Below, piece by piece: positions 47,661-58,989 of a DNA stretch of 64,000 nt; position 1 is the first letter of the stretch; every line of letters starts with the position of its first letter. Both the position numbers and the translations under genes were made by a program. The DNA is from Hermatobates lingyangjiaoensis (taxonomy: Eukaryota; Arthropoda; Insecta; Hemiptera; Hermatobatidae): the NCBI GenBank assembly GCA_026182355.1, contig JAPFBL010001617.1, positions 6,697,001 to 6,761,000 of the forward strand, given 5' to 3'. Below the pieces are notes generated by a model. That model saw only the letters and a list, made by a program, of their open reading frames with translations. It ran no database searches and had not been told where the DNA came from.

Positions 47661-47718
47661 TTTTTATGTTTTCGTCGTTACGATTATCCTTATCCGCTGT
47701 AAGGGGTCCATTTGCCAT
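47661..47718 (-). CDS. Possible first coding exon, divergent from EMRE
   Basis: On the minus strand an ATG at 47,718 opens 19 codons (MANGPLTADKDNRNDENIK), hydrophilic and GC-richer than the flanks. They are followed by the strong donor AAAAA|GTGAGTAA at 47,660. It starts about 600 bp from the EMRE start on the opposite strand, so the two could share a bidirectional promoter. I do not recognise the protein and could not find its next exon, so this rests on exon-like appearance only. Confidence 0.3.
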
Positions 47719-48335
47719 TATAATTTCCGCTCAACAGAAAAAAATTAACTAGCCACTAACCAAGAACAAGTCTGACTGCACATGTGCTCCTACCTTACCG
47801 TGCTAAGGACATAACCAGTGGTGCATTCAAATTCTTAATCAAAATTATTTCATACGTAATAATTTTTATGTGCATAAAAAATTATTCACAATAATAAATA
47901 TTTAGCAAAATTGTTCGAACCAGTTTATCCGTATATAATGAATTAATTTTTAAGATAGATCTTGGTAAAATACCAGAATAAAATTTACTGTATTAATTTA
48001 TTAGATATCGTTAAGTGCACTTATAAAAATTGTTATTTTTAGTATTAAAAAATTATTATATGACACAACTAAGAACAATATCATAACTTCCAAAATTTAT
48101 TAAACTTTACTGCATCAGTATTTTGCCTAACCTGTACGTAAAAACATCAGATGAAATACAGATGTTTATCATATGTTTGAAACAACAATACTTTCGGCTA
48201 ATCAATGTAGATTCTTTAATGGTCAAGTTAATTTTCAATTTCATGATGCATTTTGAAAAAACCCAGCAGTAGTTCTCCATTAGGAAAACCCTCAATTAAT
48301 TATTCGCGGTTTGTGGACAATAATTTTTCATTGCA

Positions 48336-48602
48336 ATGCGTCATTTACTTAGTAGGGTAAAAAACCTTCAATGCAGATTCAATTTTGAACGAAATCTAAG
48401 TGTGGGAAATAGTGCGAGGATTGCAGCAGATTCCGGAGAAATATTACCTATGCCACATAGAAAGAGATTTGGTTTATTGGGCATTGCTTGCGCTGTGGTA
48501 CCTGGGTTACTTATTGGTGCAACTATTAGTAAAAAAATGGCAAATTTCCTCGAAGAAAATGAACTTTTTGTACCCTCTGAAGATGATGATGACGATGATT
48601 AA
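48336..48602 (+). CDS. EMRE: Essential MCU regulator EMRE, mitochondrial
   Basis: EMRE (SMDT1 in vertebrates) is a single-pass inner-membrane subunit of the mitochondrial calcium uniporter; it keeps MCU conductive and links it to the MICU gatekeepers. The 88-codon frame is complete and intronless. Residues 1-30 are basic and Ser/Arg-rich, as in a mitochondrial presequence. GEILPMP (34-40) matches the conserved G.ILP.P element before the membrane segment. The hydrophobic span FGLLG...GATIS (45-65) includes the central Pro56. After it come KKMANFLEENELFVP (66-80) and the all-acidic tail EDDDDDD (82-88) that contacts MICU1. The length is close to known EMREs. The only Met in reach is at 48,336, with G at -3. 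The downstream tail carries AATAAA at 49,197. Confidence 0.95.
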   Translation: MRHLLSRVKNLQCRFNFERNLSVGNSARIAADSGEILPMPHRKRFGLLGIACAVVPGLLIGATISKKMANFLEENELFVPSEDDDDDD

Positions 48603-49196
48603 TTCGGGTGAAGCTATGAGGTTCCTAAATTTAAAAATATAATATTCACTTTTCAGCTAAAATTCTTTTCTTCTAACTTTCATATATGTGCTATTAATTG
48701 CCCATAGCATATCATTTTGTACCGCATGCTCAACTGAGAATCGCTGTATATCTGTTGTTTTTGGATTGCTATGATTGTTAATTTGTCAGGTTTTTTTTTT
48801 CAAACTATGATTGCAGCCTGAGTGCTTAGAAACTTGGGATTTTTTTCTTTTTTGTTACCCTTACAGTACAACCACGTTAAATGAGTGGTGATAGTAGTAA
48901 TGACATATAGAGAAATCTAAAAAAAAGTACTATAATTAATGATAGAGAACATATACAAATTTGTAAGGTTAATTAGATATATATTTTTGTTTTTAATGAT
49001 AAAAGTACTTCCAAAAATTGTTTAATGCAAACATAAAATTTTCCTTCACTTTTCATCGAATAATTTATGTTCTATTTGCTTTTTAATTTTAGTCTGGGTA
49101 ATTTCCGAACTATTGTTGCAATGTATCTCAAATCTGTGACTGTGAATATGACATAACGTTGATTTTTTTTGTTATTGTAATTTTAATTTTGTTATT

Positions 49197-49202
49197 AATA
49201 AA
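49197..49202 (+). terminator. Polyadenylation signal, probably of EMRE
   Basis: AATAAA lies about 595 bp after the EMRE stop codon, followed by T/G-rich sequence (TTTGTTTTC). It is the first canonical signal downstream. Confidence 0.5.
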
Positions 49203-49209
49203 TTTGTTT

Positions 49210-49932
49210 TCATAAGAAATCTTGTTCCCTTTACATATTGTGTTGCTGTTAATCTCAGTATAGTCCACGTTTGTCACTAGTTAAAAGTCATGAGCTTTTA
49301 ATGATGATTTTATTATTGCTATCACAAAATCTGAGAACGAAAGTTGGAACATTAATAGAAAGACTTGTTTCATGCACTTCTTATCCATCATTTTTTGTGG
49401 CATAATCGTGAGTTTTTATATTTTATGGCAATTTTTCTGGATATGTTTTCGAATGACTTTCCTTTTGTAAAATATCCCCGGAAATTTAAAGTGCTTGTAC
49501 TTGGCATACGCAATTAATTTATCATTTCCAAGTCAAATTCTTGAAATAGAATTGTATCTCTAGTAATTGAGAAATAGGCAGATTTATGTGTATGATACAT
49601 TTTAACAAATTCTATGTTACAATGTGTTGTAAAAAAGTTATTAATTTGAGGATAACGTAATTTACACCTCATTCTCGATTGTCCTGGTTGATCAGGATTA
49701 TGCATAGTAATATTGTCCAGTAATCTATCGAAGCAGGATCACAGATATTTCTTATATAAAAATGAAATACTATATAAACAAACACACTTTTTTGTAAGGC
49801 GTTGCTGACTTTAGGTAATATGTTGTTCCCTCCTGCACTATTCCTATTATTAGTGTATAATATCATTTGGAGTATTCATTTAAGCAAAGAATTTTCGATA
49901 TTAATGTAAAACTCTGGAGATAAACAGACAAA
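49210..49932. other. Unrecognised AT-rich spacer
   Basis: No gene or bounded repeat seen between the EMRE 3' end and the Helitron. Confidence 0.4.
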
Positions 49933-50521
49933 TCTATATAAATAAAAGAATGATTTTGTCTGTACATTGCTTAGAACTGACTCATTTCAAGTATTCTTTA
50001 CGTTTCATACATTCGAGAAACCGAATCCACCCTTAGAAAAATTTCTGTCGGTTCTTCCGCAAAATTTTGTCAGAAGTAAACTCAGCCACCGTAAAACATA
50101 TCAAGCTGAAACTTTGACAGTAGATTTCTGTAGGTCTTACTTAAAATATAGGTTCTGAATTGATTGGAAATTCAACGTAGAAGTGAAGTTATGAACGTTT
50201 AAAGCAAAACCGTTTGTCACAAGTAGACTAAACCACCATGAGACATAGCGAGCTGATACTTTCACACTAGATTTGTGTATGCCTAACTAAAAATAAAGGC
50301 TCTGAATAGATTGATAATTCAGTGCAAAAGCGAAGTTATGGGGCTTTAAAGCTGTATTTTGCTAACTTCATAGATATGTTTGTTTTGAAAATACACAGGT
50401 ATAGCAAGTAGGTATTGTTACTTGATTTTAATTTCATTTGATTATATGAATATATTGCATATTTGACAACATTGAAAAGGTGTTTCGCAGAATTGAGGAT
50501 GTACTATCTATTAAGAATAAA

Positions 50522-51427
50522 GGTAGAAATGTAGATCCGGGTACCCCTTGTAAATATGGCGACTTGAAATAAATCCGACATATTGAGGGTTTATGTATCG
50601 ATATATTGTTCTAATTGACAAGTATATGACGTCATAAACGTAAATAGATTGAAATTAATTAAAATGAATTTTTTTAATGCGAAATATTAAAAAATGAAGA
50701 ATAAGATAATATAAAGGTTATAAAATAGAAAGGGAAGTATGAAATAGTAAAAGACAATGTGTATACGAGATACTATTATAAAATTTGTTGAATGGAAATA
50801 AAAAAAAAACCCAGAAAGGGATATTATGACTAACCTCTCATCAAATCACTAAAAAAGCTCTCATCAAATCGTCAGTATCTGAATGTACTCGTCTCCACAT
50901 GTACTCCGCGAGGTACGAGTCAAACTGATCTCTGACGGTCCGATTAGACAGACTCCTTTTTATGGCAGACCATGTTCCCTCAATTGCATTAGTATGCACT
51001 TCATTTTCAGGGTTTTTAAAATGAAGGGAATGATTGACTGTGAGATGCCTGAAGCCCTCATCTGCTAAACAATCACACGTTCCGCACTAGCACCCATCAA
51101 TCGTGTAAAAAAAAACAAACCTAAAGGTTCCATACCAAAAAAAAGAAATAAGCTGGCTAATTTGGAAGCAACGGGAAAAAAAGAGGCACAAACTAAACCA
51201 CATGGAGCGTGTAAGAAGGTTATGAAGAGGTATTTAGTTCCTGTTTTTGCCGGTAGTTTGAACAATAGACCAATTACAATGAAGGATTGCTCTGGAATAT
51301 TGACATGCGGAAATAACATCGACTGACTCCAATATCAATAGTAGATATCGATATCGATTCCCAACCGACTGTCTCCCAGCTATTAGCTAGCCGCCATGTC
51401 GGGGGTACCCGGATCTACATTTCAGCC
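50522..51427 (-). mobile_element. Merlin-superfamily DNA transposon, 906 bp, inside a Helitron
   Basis: The ends are inverted repeats of about 26 bp: GGTAGAAATGTAGATCCGGG on the left and GGCTGAAATGTAGATCCGGG on the right, both continuing TACCCC. They are flanked by AGAATAAA (50,514-50,521) and AGAATGAA (51,428-51,435), an 8-bp target duplication with one change. Merlin elements (related to IS1016) make 8-9-bp duplications. The minus strand encodes part of the transposase. Comparison with the uninterrupted Helitron H2 shows the empty site. Confidence 0.87.
50830..51090 (-). pseudogene. Merlin transposase (ISXO2/IS1595-like), C-terminal part
   Basis: One minus-strand frame reads DCLADEGFRHLTVNHSL, HFKNPENEVHTNAIEG, TWSAIKRSL and then SYLAEYMWRR. 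These are the last conserved blocks of the ISXO2-like DDE domain: the second Asp in a SDC-like position, the VNHS...F.NP...HTN.IEG.W...K motif with the catalytic Glu in IEG, and the terminal AE.MWR. The N-terminal half is missing; unrelated-looking sequence (51,090-51,320) lies in its place, so the copy is non-autonomous. Confidence 0.82.
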
Positions 51428-51469
51428 AGAATGAATAGTTTGTGAACGAGCAATTCTCAAGCCGAGGAA

Positions 51470-51990
51470 GAACTTACAAGTCAGTAAAGAGTGATTGGTG
51501 ATGAGGAAGCAGTTCATTATCCAACTGAATTTCTTTCCCCTGGACTGCCTGCTCATGAGTAAGAGCTTAAAGTAGGAGCATCAATCATGTTGCAATTTAG
51601 TAGCAGTAACAAGTTTCATCTTACGTAACGTGAGTGCCCCAAAACTGTGCAACATGACACGACTCTGAGTTCGTGCTCTCCACATCCAGAGAGGCGGACA
51701 TCATGTCTGGGTGTGGTACTGGGGAGTCTGTGTGTATACCACGCATACCATTGATTCCGAGTCACTATCTGTTTCCGTTCAAACGATTGCAAAGTCCTGT
51801 CAGAGTCTATTTCGCAATGACGTTAACTAAGTCGCAAAGGGAAACTTTATCTATCGCAGGAATTCAAGTTAGCGAGACCAAGTTTTTCTCACATGGTCAA
51901 CTGTAGTTTACTTGCTCAAGAGTCAGAGGTTCCAATGTTTGTTCTTCCATGAACCCGAAGGACAGACAGCTAATGCAGTGTATACAGAGG
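51470..51990 (+). pseudogene. Helitron helicase C-terminus, fragment in H3
   Basis: The 77-codon frame from 51,673 reads GTGESVCIPRIPLIPSHY, FPFKRLQSPVRVYFAMTLTK, SQRETLSIAGIQV and FFSHGQL, then a stop where intact helicases have Tyr. CSRV and MNPKDRQL continue the pattern to the usual end (CSRV..., YAPEGK-type). This is helicase motif VI and the C-terminal tail of RepHel. Upstream, YPTEFLSPG and LKVGASIMLQF are present with a stop between them. Confidence 0.85.
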
Positions 51991-52110
51991 CATTTGCTTT
52001 ATAGTGTACTAATAATGGTATTTTCTACTATTCTATAATTTCTAATGGTATTTTGGAATACCAAGTATAATAGAATTTTTGATTCCGTGAAAGACGGGTA
52101 CGTTTGGTAG

Positions 52111-52760
52111 TGAATAATAAGAAACATGGTAAATTCAATTGATTTAATGGTAACAAATATTAATTTAACTGAATTCCCGTAAAAAATTATGATACATATA
52201 AATTTAGTTTTTTTGAAATGATAATGAAATTGCATATAAAATCAGTGTTACCAAGTTTAAATGGATATAATCTTAATTTACCCACGTTACTGTTTAGCAA
52301 AGTAATCATCATTTCAGGTATTTAGATTTCCATTGAAAGTGAAATGTATTTATAGATCCTCGTTCTAAGTTTAAGTTAAGGAATATTATTAAATATCAAA
52401 CTTCATAATATATTTATTCATAAAAAATACATTTGAATTAAAATGATGGCATAGTTATATTTTTTGAGGTAAAGCTGTATCTCCATTATTTTGCTAGGTG
52501 AGTTTTGAACCCTGTTTTTAATTTCAGGATGCTTTTATAATTTACTTCTCACATGCTTCACACTGGAATAATAATTTTTGAACTAATGAATGTGGGAAAA
52601 ATTAGACAAAGAAAACAATATGCCGTCATTTTACTTATACTAATAAATTCTTTAATCCACTAATAATAAGTGAATTAAAAGGCTTCACTTATCTTGAATA
52701 TAAACTTAAAGGAAATATAAATCCTGACTTCATTGTTCTGATCATTCAAAGTACACCACT
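52111..52760. other. Unrecognised AT-rich spacer
   Basis: Nothing recognised. Confidence 0.4.
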
Positions 52761-52763
52761 GCG

Positions 52764-52925
52764 TCTAAGACGTGTTTTTCACAAGAAATCTAGGAAGACC
52801 AATACCGAATGAACTGTGGACCCTACAGAAACGACAGCTACGTGTCGTTTGTAAGCCTTAGTTTAACAAGCGCTGGAGAAGATAGGGTTGGAAGCTACTA
52901 TGCCCCACCCTACTCATTGATTTGT
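52764..52925 (+). pseudogene. Possible LINE reverse-transcriptase C-terminal relic
   Basis: A plus-strand frame from about 52,811 reads ELWTLQKRQLRVV, then, with stops, FNKRWRR, WKLLCPTLLIDLY. This spacing resembles the LQK..IR......C...F..L.IL....LY tail common in jockey/CR1-type reverse transcriptases. The evidence is thin and no catalytic motif is present. Confidence 0.28.
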
Positions 52926-53009
52926 ACTGACCAATTGGATCAGAGAAAGACTATATCAGGTCCAATGTCACAAGAGTGGACTTTGGATAACAAATCCTAT
53001 TTGTTGTAA

Positions 53010-54325
53010 CATAATTTTGCTAGGTTTTAAGAGTCATTGATTCGGAGATGAATTTTCCAAATATATACGGAAGAATTTAAGATGGTATGAACTATTCCAG
53101 TGCAAGTTTCGTAAAATGCTTTACTAGTTCCGATCGTTTTACTCACATAAGTCTATGTATTACAAATAAATTTTGCATTGAAATAAGTCGTGAACCGATG
53201 ATCTTCTGAGAATTTCTTAAAGTTTATCTTAGTCCTCTACAGTTCCTCCATGCATTAGAGATCAAATGTAAGAGATTTGTTAAAGCTACTTACTAGTGAC
53301 TCTAAATTGAGGTGTGGAAACATTGTTCACGCAAATTTGACAGAATTGGTATTCTATCACATACAATAGAATTTGATTGAAATAATTTAATTCCAACTCT
53401 AATAATAAATTACATATAACGAAAAAAAATTAAATTTGCTATACTTACAGTAAGTTTGTTTCAGATAATGTAAATTATAAAGAATGTAAATTACAGATTA
53501 CGCATAAAAAAAGATATAATATAAACCTGATTATAAATTGCACACTTTTTTATTTAATTAAACCGAAGCTATAGGAAAGTAGATTATCATCAAAATCGAA
53601 ATTACATTATTAACTTTCTCGAGAAAATTTGAATAAGGTACAGTTATAAAATAAAAGTTATAAAACAGTTATCTTACATACTTACTCTTACGTAAGTATG
53701 TATGTAAGAGAATATATTATATATATATATATATATTATATATATATATAGAACTATGAAAATGAAATTTACATTATTTAAAGGAACAACAATGTTAACC
53801 GGACAAAACCTTCGACTAGAGAGTCTTGTCGAAATAATCTGAGAAATAATCTGACCTAGGATTTTTGTTTACAATAAATACAATATATTCATTAGCAACT
53901 GTGGAATACATCAAAGAACTGTAATTATATTTTACTAATATATAATTGCAATATTATTTGCAATCTACCTTTTTTCATGATGAACTATTTAACAAACAGA
54001 AATTTTGGAGTAAAATCTTCTATCTTCTATTCAATTTTTTTGTACTTCTCCATACAGCTGCCAGCGGAGAGATGAAAATATTCTCAACCTCAGGGACCTG
54101 AAATAATTACCTTCCAAACCATTAGTGAATTACATTATATTATTAATGTAATGTAGCTATTTCAATTATGTCAACTGTTACAAAAATCGAACATGTAACG
54201 CTGCTATAGTTCATTATGTCACAATTTGACCATGAGAACAGGAGGAACTTAGTAGTTGTCCTTTTTAGGGTAATATTTACTCTTCCAATATTCAAATTCA
54301 TGAAATCATTAGTATGAAATATTGA
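53010..54325. other. Unrecognised AT-rich region with a TA microsatellite
   Basis: (TA)n runs lie at about 53,711-53,750 beside a GTAAGTATG/CATACTTAC-type short palindrome (53,675-53,710). No gene recognised. Confidence 0.4.
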
Positions 54326-54329
54326 TATT

Positions 54330-54613
54330 AAGATGCACCTATCAAAAATTTAAATTTTCTAAAGAAACCAGAAGAGTGGGATAAAATTGTAACCAGTTTT
54401 GACATAAACCTCTTTACCTATCAGTCAGCATTATGCAAAAACAATAGAGATCTTCACTATACCAAGAAATATGTATCTGCCAATCTTATTAAGATTTATG
54501 GAACAATGCAACTTGCAGGATGTTTACAACATGTTATCCATAATCACACACAGGCGGAATTAATAAAAAATCGAGTTAAAGAACCTCCCTTCGTGAAACA
54601 ACCATTTTTTTAG
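54330..54613 (+). other. Orphan 95-codon open frame without a start, unknown protein (exon or pseudogene)
   Basis: After a TAA, the plus frame stays open to TAG at 54,611-54,613. The translation has a protein-like composition: KKPEEWDKIVTSFDINLF, then SALCKNNRDLHYTKKYVS, LIKIYGTMQLAGCLQHVI and KEPPFVKQPFF at the end. It contains Trp, Cys and His and charged helices, unlike chance frames in this AT-rich DNA. There is no suitable initiator near its beginning. It could be a terminal exon or part of a processed pseudogene. I do not recognise the family. Confidence 0.45.
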
Positions 54614-54762
54614 GCTGCCTGGTTCGATATTAAGCAATTCAAAAAATGAACACGCAAATGCAAAGAACTGAAAAAGCTTTATTTAAACGTATTGCTTTAA
54701 AAAAATTACCAATAATACGATATTATATCCAACCACACTTGCAATAATACATTTTATTTTAC

Positions 54763-54941
54763 CTAGAAAGAGCTGGCAAGAAATTCTTATTACTACGAAG
54801 ATTTCTTTCTACAAGGTCTTTTTCTCTCAAGTCAAATTTCTCTTCATAGCATTTTCGAAACATCCCCATTCCAAAAGGATACAACTCTGACACCCATGAA
54901 GGCAAAGAGGCTATCATTTCGAGCGAAGAAACGGTCGTAGT
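54763..54941 (-). other. Orphan open frame ending at a splice-donor-like site, unknown protein
   Basis: The minus frame reads MIASLPSWVSELYPFGMGMF, then RKCYEEKFDLREKDLVERNL and ends FLPALSR, followed directly by AG|GTAAAATA, a plausible donor. Upstream of the first Met is TTVSSLE, and a similar TVSSLEM occurs in each unit of the adjacent tandem array. The charged, helical composition looks coding. It lies just before the array's first unit and faces the orphan plus-strand frame. Identity unknown. Confidence 0.35.
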
Positions 54942-55407
54942 TTACTGCGACTTCCAAAGTTTAATGTTCCATTGACAGCACTTTTACTCTGACGAACATA
55001 ATTACAAGAGTACACGAATGAATAAGACAATACTCAGTGCTGACTTTCCTAAGTCTCCTAAATTGTCTTTGTCACGTAAAGAATCGAGTTTGACTCGCAT
55101 TTCGAGGGAAGAAACAGTCGCAGACTCACATTTGTCGGAAGGTGATGTAGATTAGAAGGAAATTACAAACTCTCATTCTGACAGTACGTAAATGGTTTGC
55201 CTAAATCCTTTTAACTGTTATGGTTGTATGATTTGTAAGTTGACATGTAATAAAGTTTTTTTCCTCTGAAAATATGGGTGAGTCTTATAAACGAGGAATA
55301 CGGTAGCTAGTTACCACTCACAATGGTGTTAACTCTTCCACCCTAAATTACTAATAACTAAGGACATGTAACAAGAGTCAGGGTTATTAAAATGAAAACA
55401 TCAACTC

Positions 55408-56032
55408 CTAAATTCTCACCAAATCATCAATTATCTCGTCTAAGTCCTCCTCTCCTGATAAGTATAGCTGTCTATTTACTATTCTCCTTTCAACATTTCT
55501 AGTAATTTCTGCAGTTTCACTTTCTTCACCACTTGAACCTATAAAAGATATAAACTGATACACGACGGAAATAAAACTCGAATTCTAATCCTACAATTAA
55601 ATTTATAAACATTCTTCACCTGAAACCAAAATTAAAGGCGTCTTACTCCCGTAACTTTCCTTCTTCATTGGGCTAAAAAACAGTAATAGTAACATTAACA
55701 TCGTTTGCATGTAATACCTCTATAAACATAACTGTTAATTATCTCTTCATGTAAAACAAATCAAGAATGGACATTTTAAAAGGAACCTAAGTTAAAGTTA
55801 AAAGGAAACTTAAATTAAGTAAAAAAAAAAGAATCTATATTATTATTATTATAATCATCTCAAATAGTTTTTGCAAAAAAATGGCATACAATGTTCCAAA
55901 ATATGATTACCATATGAAAAAGAATTACCTTTCAGAATCAGCTATCCTTGATTTAACTGTTATTTCAGAATCTGATACAGATTTCCGCTCTTGATCCTTT
56001 CTCATAACTCCACCAGAATGCACTGGTATATT
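55408..56032 (-). CDS. 3' end of an unrecognised gene, three exons (array copy 1)
   Basis: Exon a is 55,929-56,032 (acceptor TTCTTGCAG, donor AAAG|GTAATT), exon b 55,620-55,672 (acceptor TTTTTTAG, donor TCAG|GTGAAG) and exon c 55,408-55,538 (acceptor CTTTTATAG). Joined, they stay open in one frame across both junctions: 34 codons plus AG, then C plus 17 codons plus G, then GT plus 42 codons and TAG. Introns are 256 and 81 bp. The product is a hydrophilic, acidic C-terminus: KDQERKSVSDSEITVKSR, SYGSKTPLILVS, GEESETAEITRNVERRI and GEEDLDEIIDDLVRI. It looks unstructured or helical with no known domain. A possible 15-nt upstream microexon before the strong donor AAA|GTAAGT (near 56,640) would also keep frame. 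The 5' exons were not found. Confidence 0.62.
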
Positions 56033-56218
56033 CTGCAAGAAAACGCATTAGTTAAAGAACGTAAGGAATGCACTTTAAAAAAATTTCAAATAAATATGAA
56101 ATGATACAATAAAATAGTAGAATAATTTTAATTAGAGGATAAAAAATAACATGCTTGTTCTTGAAGTTGAAAACAACCAGAGAAGAGATTAGATAAATGT
56201 TCAAGAAAAGTACACTTT

Positions 56219-56423
56219 TTGAGTTCCCCTGCGTCTCATAGAATAGCTTTCGCAAGTTATAGTGAAACAGAAGAAATAATCACTCCTAATAATTCATTCC
56301 TAGTTAGTTTTGATGTAAAGAACTTATTTCCGATCATCCATCCCACTTCCCAAACTCACAGGGGTTATTACCAAAACTGTTTGCGATCCCATGCAAATAG
56401 TGTTTGAAACGGAGTTGTATTAA
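56219..56423 (+). pseudogene. Penelope-like element reverse-transcriptase fragment (array copy 1)
   Basis: The frame reads EEIITPNNSFLVSFDVKNLF, the catalytic-Asp block of Penelope-like reverse transcriptases (usually ...FLVSFDV.SLFTNIP). A one-base insertion just after it changes frame, and the other frame continues IPLPKLTGVITKTVCDP and FETELY before a stop. Only about 65 codons remain. It lies upstream of the gene exons on the opposite strand, so it is intronic or intergenic with respect to them. The 67-codon minus frame at 56,052-56,255 overlapping it is AT-rich noise. Confidence 0.72.
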
Positions 56424-57633
56424 AATAACAACCACTTAAATAAACAAAACACAATCAGCCCTTCTACCAGTTATAATAGTTCTCCCCTCTTTCAGGCCTA
56501 GTCTTAAGTTCCCTTGTACAAAAGTATGAAATTTTTTAACTCACACATAGAAAGCTACATTTCTAATCGACCTTAAAACATGACCTGAATTCTCACAGGA
56601 AATTTAAAATAGAAAGCGAAATGAATAAATAGATTAACTTACTTTATCCTTTTTTAACTGCTACTAACTTCAATCCGTCCTTCTAGGGATTTGACGACCT
56701 TTCATTTAATATTCATATCATTATTCTCTAAATATGAATATTTCTTGACAAAAAAATTCAAACATTTTGAATAGAGGACGTGGAAATGTACCACGAAATA
56801 GTACAACTATTAAATTCTACATGTAATCACTTCTAAAACTGTGTCACGAAAACGATGATAATGCTTCCGTTCTAATTGATAGAATTAAGATAGTTACATT
56901 CAAATAAAATAATAATAATTTCATTGTGAATAAGTTGGATAATAAATGAAATTCCAGAGTAAAGTTGAGTGTAGACGACCACTCCAAATTTCAGTAAATA
57001 AATTTTGAAGCAAAATAAGTCTGTTTCGCTTTTGAAACAGTTTTTTCCTCTGTTAATAATGTAAACAAATCTAACGAGTAGGGAAAAAACCGATTACTTT
57101 ACGTTGAATTAAGCGTTTTTCGGGTTATATTCACTCTTGTAATAGTTTTGATATTATTGAATTATTTTCATAACTTGTTATTTTTTGAGTAAATCTTACA
57201 TGTAAAATCCCCATATACTAGTGTTTTAGTTTTAGAGAAAAAAGGAGATTTTCCTCTTTTACAAAATGTACTCTAATGGACTTTTCTTCGAAGTAGTTTC
57301 GGTCAAAAGTTATGAAGCTCACCTATTTTGAAAAGTTTGAAAAGAGCTATTTTCGTATCCCACTTGATTATGACTCGTCAAATGGTGATACCAAAATCGT
57401 GTTCACAACCTTACCGGTTCGATTATAAGTTAAACATTTTACGTTTATACGTATAACTGTTTTTCACTCTGATTGGAAAAACCAGGCATCATATTAATCA
57501 ATCCTAATATCAGATGAATAATAGCTGTAACATTTCTAATATCAATATCCAGTAGTTAAGAAGAGAAAAGGTGTCGTAAAACACATAGAGGACACTAGCA
57601 TGAAGCAACAATACCAAAAACTACAAAACTCAC

Positions 57634-57688
57634 CTATACAATAAGGATCATTTTTGGGTATAACATCTAAATGATCCATCGAATGGTG
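57634..57688 (-). repeat. Family B core motif in the array, minus strand (copy 1)
   Basis: The frame reads HHSMDHLDVIPKNDPYCIG, matching the family B core SLMDQxDILxKN...DPYCLG with an 18-base in-frame gap. It is followed by a donor-like GTGAGT. The family head is present on the same strand (ACTTTACTATTACCAAAGTA near 57,785-57,815). The same motif recurs at 60,593-60,647 and 63,548-63,602. Confidence 0.5.
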
Positions 57689-58363
57689 TAACAAGTACTA
57701 TTATCACAAACTTTTGGGATACGCAACCATATCCTCCTCCCCTCCCCACCATAGATAGACCTCATTTAATTCATATACCATTACTATACTTTGGTAATAG
57801 TAAAGTGAAAATACTCATTCATCTATAAGTGGTCATTCATAATACATGAAATATTACACACACAACATGGAATATTAAACACACACATGATGAAGTATTC
57901 CACACATTCTACTAACGTCGAAAACATCACAACCTACTTTACCTAAGTTTAATGTTCCATTGACAGCACTTTTACTCTGATGAACATAATTAGAAGAGAC
58001 TTTCCTAAGTCTCCTAAATTGTCTTCGTCATGTAAAGAATCGAGTTTGACTCGCATTTCGAGGGAAGAAACAGTCGCAGACTCACATTTGTCGGAAGGTG
58101 ATGTAGATTAGAAGGAAATTACAAACTCTCATTCTGACAGTACGTAAATGGTTTGCCTAAATCCTTTTAACTGTTATGGTTGTATGATTTGTAAGTTGAC
58201 ATGTAATAAAGTTTTTTTCCTCTGAAAATATGGGTGAGTCTTATAAACGAGGAATACGGTAGCTAGTTACCACTCACAATGGTGTTAACTCTTCCACCCT
58301 AAATTACTAATAACTAAGGACATGTAACAAGAGTCAGGGTTATTAAAATGAAAACATCAACTC

Positions 58364-58989
58364 CTAAATTCTCACCAAATCATCAATTATCTCGTCTAAG
58401 TCCTCCTCTCCTGATAAGTATAGCTGTCTATTTACTATTCTCCTTTCAACATTTCTAGTAATTTCTGCAGTTTCACTTTCTTCACCACTTGAACCTATAA
58501 AAGATATAAACTGATACACGACGGAAATAAAACTCGAATTCTAATCCTACAATTAAATTTATAAACATTCTTCACCTGAAACCAAAATTAAAGGCGTCTT
58601 ACTCCCGTAACTTTCCTTCTTCATTGGGCTAAAAAACAGTAATAGTAACATTAACATCGTTTGCATGTAATACCTCTATAAACATAACTGTTAATTATCT
58701 CTTCATGTAAAACAAATCAAGAATGGACATTTTAAAAGGAACCTAAGTTAAAGTTAAAAGGAAACTTAAGTTAAGTAAAAAAAAAAAGAATCTATATTAT
58801 TATTATTATAATCATCTCAAATAGTTTTTGCAAAAAAATGGCATACAATGTTCCAAAATATGATTACCATATGAAAAAGAATTACCTTTCAGAATCAGCT
58901 ATCCTTGATTTAACTGTTATTTCAGGATCTGATACAGATTTCCGCTCTTGATCCTTTCTCATAACTCCACCAGAATACACTGGTATATT
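58364..58989 (-). CDS. 3' end of an unrecognised gene, three exons (array copy 2)
   Basis: Exons are 58,886-58,989, 58,576-58,628 and 58,364-58,494, with the same splice sites and phases as in copy 1. The joined frame is intact. Two substitutions in exon a change residues relative to copies 1 and 3: His to Tyr in the IPVHSGG stretch and Ser to Pro in VSDSE. Exons b and c show no change that I can see. Introns are 81 and 257 bp. Intact frame and splice sites in every copy argue that the copies are either young or functional. Confidence 0.6.

Larger units (their letters stand above)
49933..52110 (+). mobile_element. Helitron copy H3, interrupted by a Merlin element
   Basis: It starts TCTATATAAATAAAAG, preceded by A, and ends GTACGTTTGGTAG (CTAG with one change), followed by T. 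The 3' hairpin has one mismatch (CCGTG-AAA-GACGG). Homology to H1 and H2 is continuous except at 50,522-51,427. Without that insertion it is about 1.27 kb, like H1 and H2. It holds the best-preserved helicase C-terminus of the four copies. Confidence 0.87.

Noticed and set aside
56052..56255. 67-codon minus frame conserved in all three array units (also 59,009-59,212 and 61,966-62,169)
   Set aside because: Conservation follows from recent duplication; the sequence is AT-rich noise with no splice sites and overlaps the Penelope relic.
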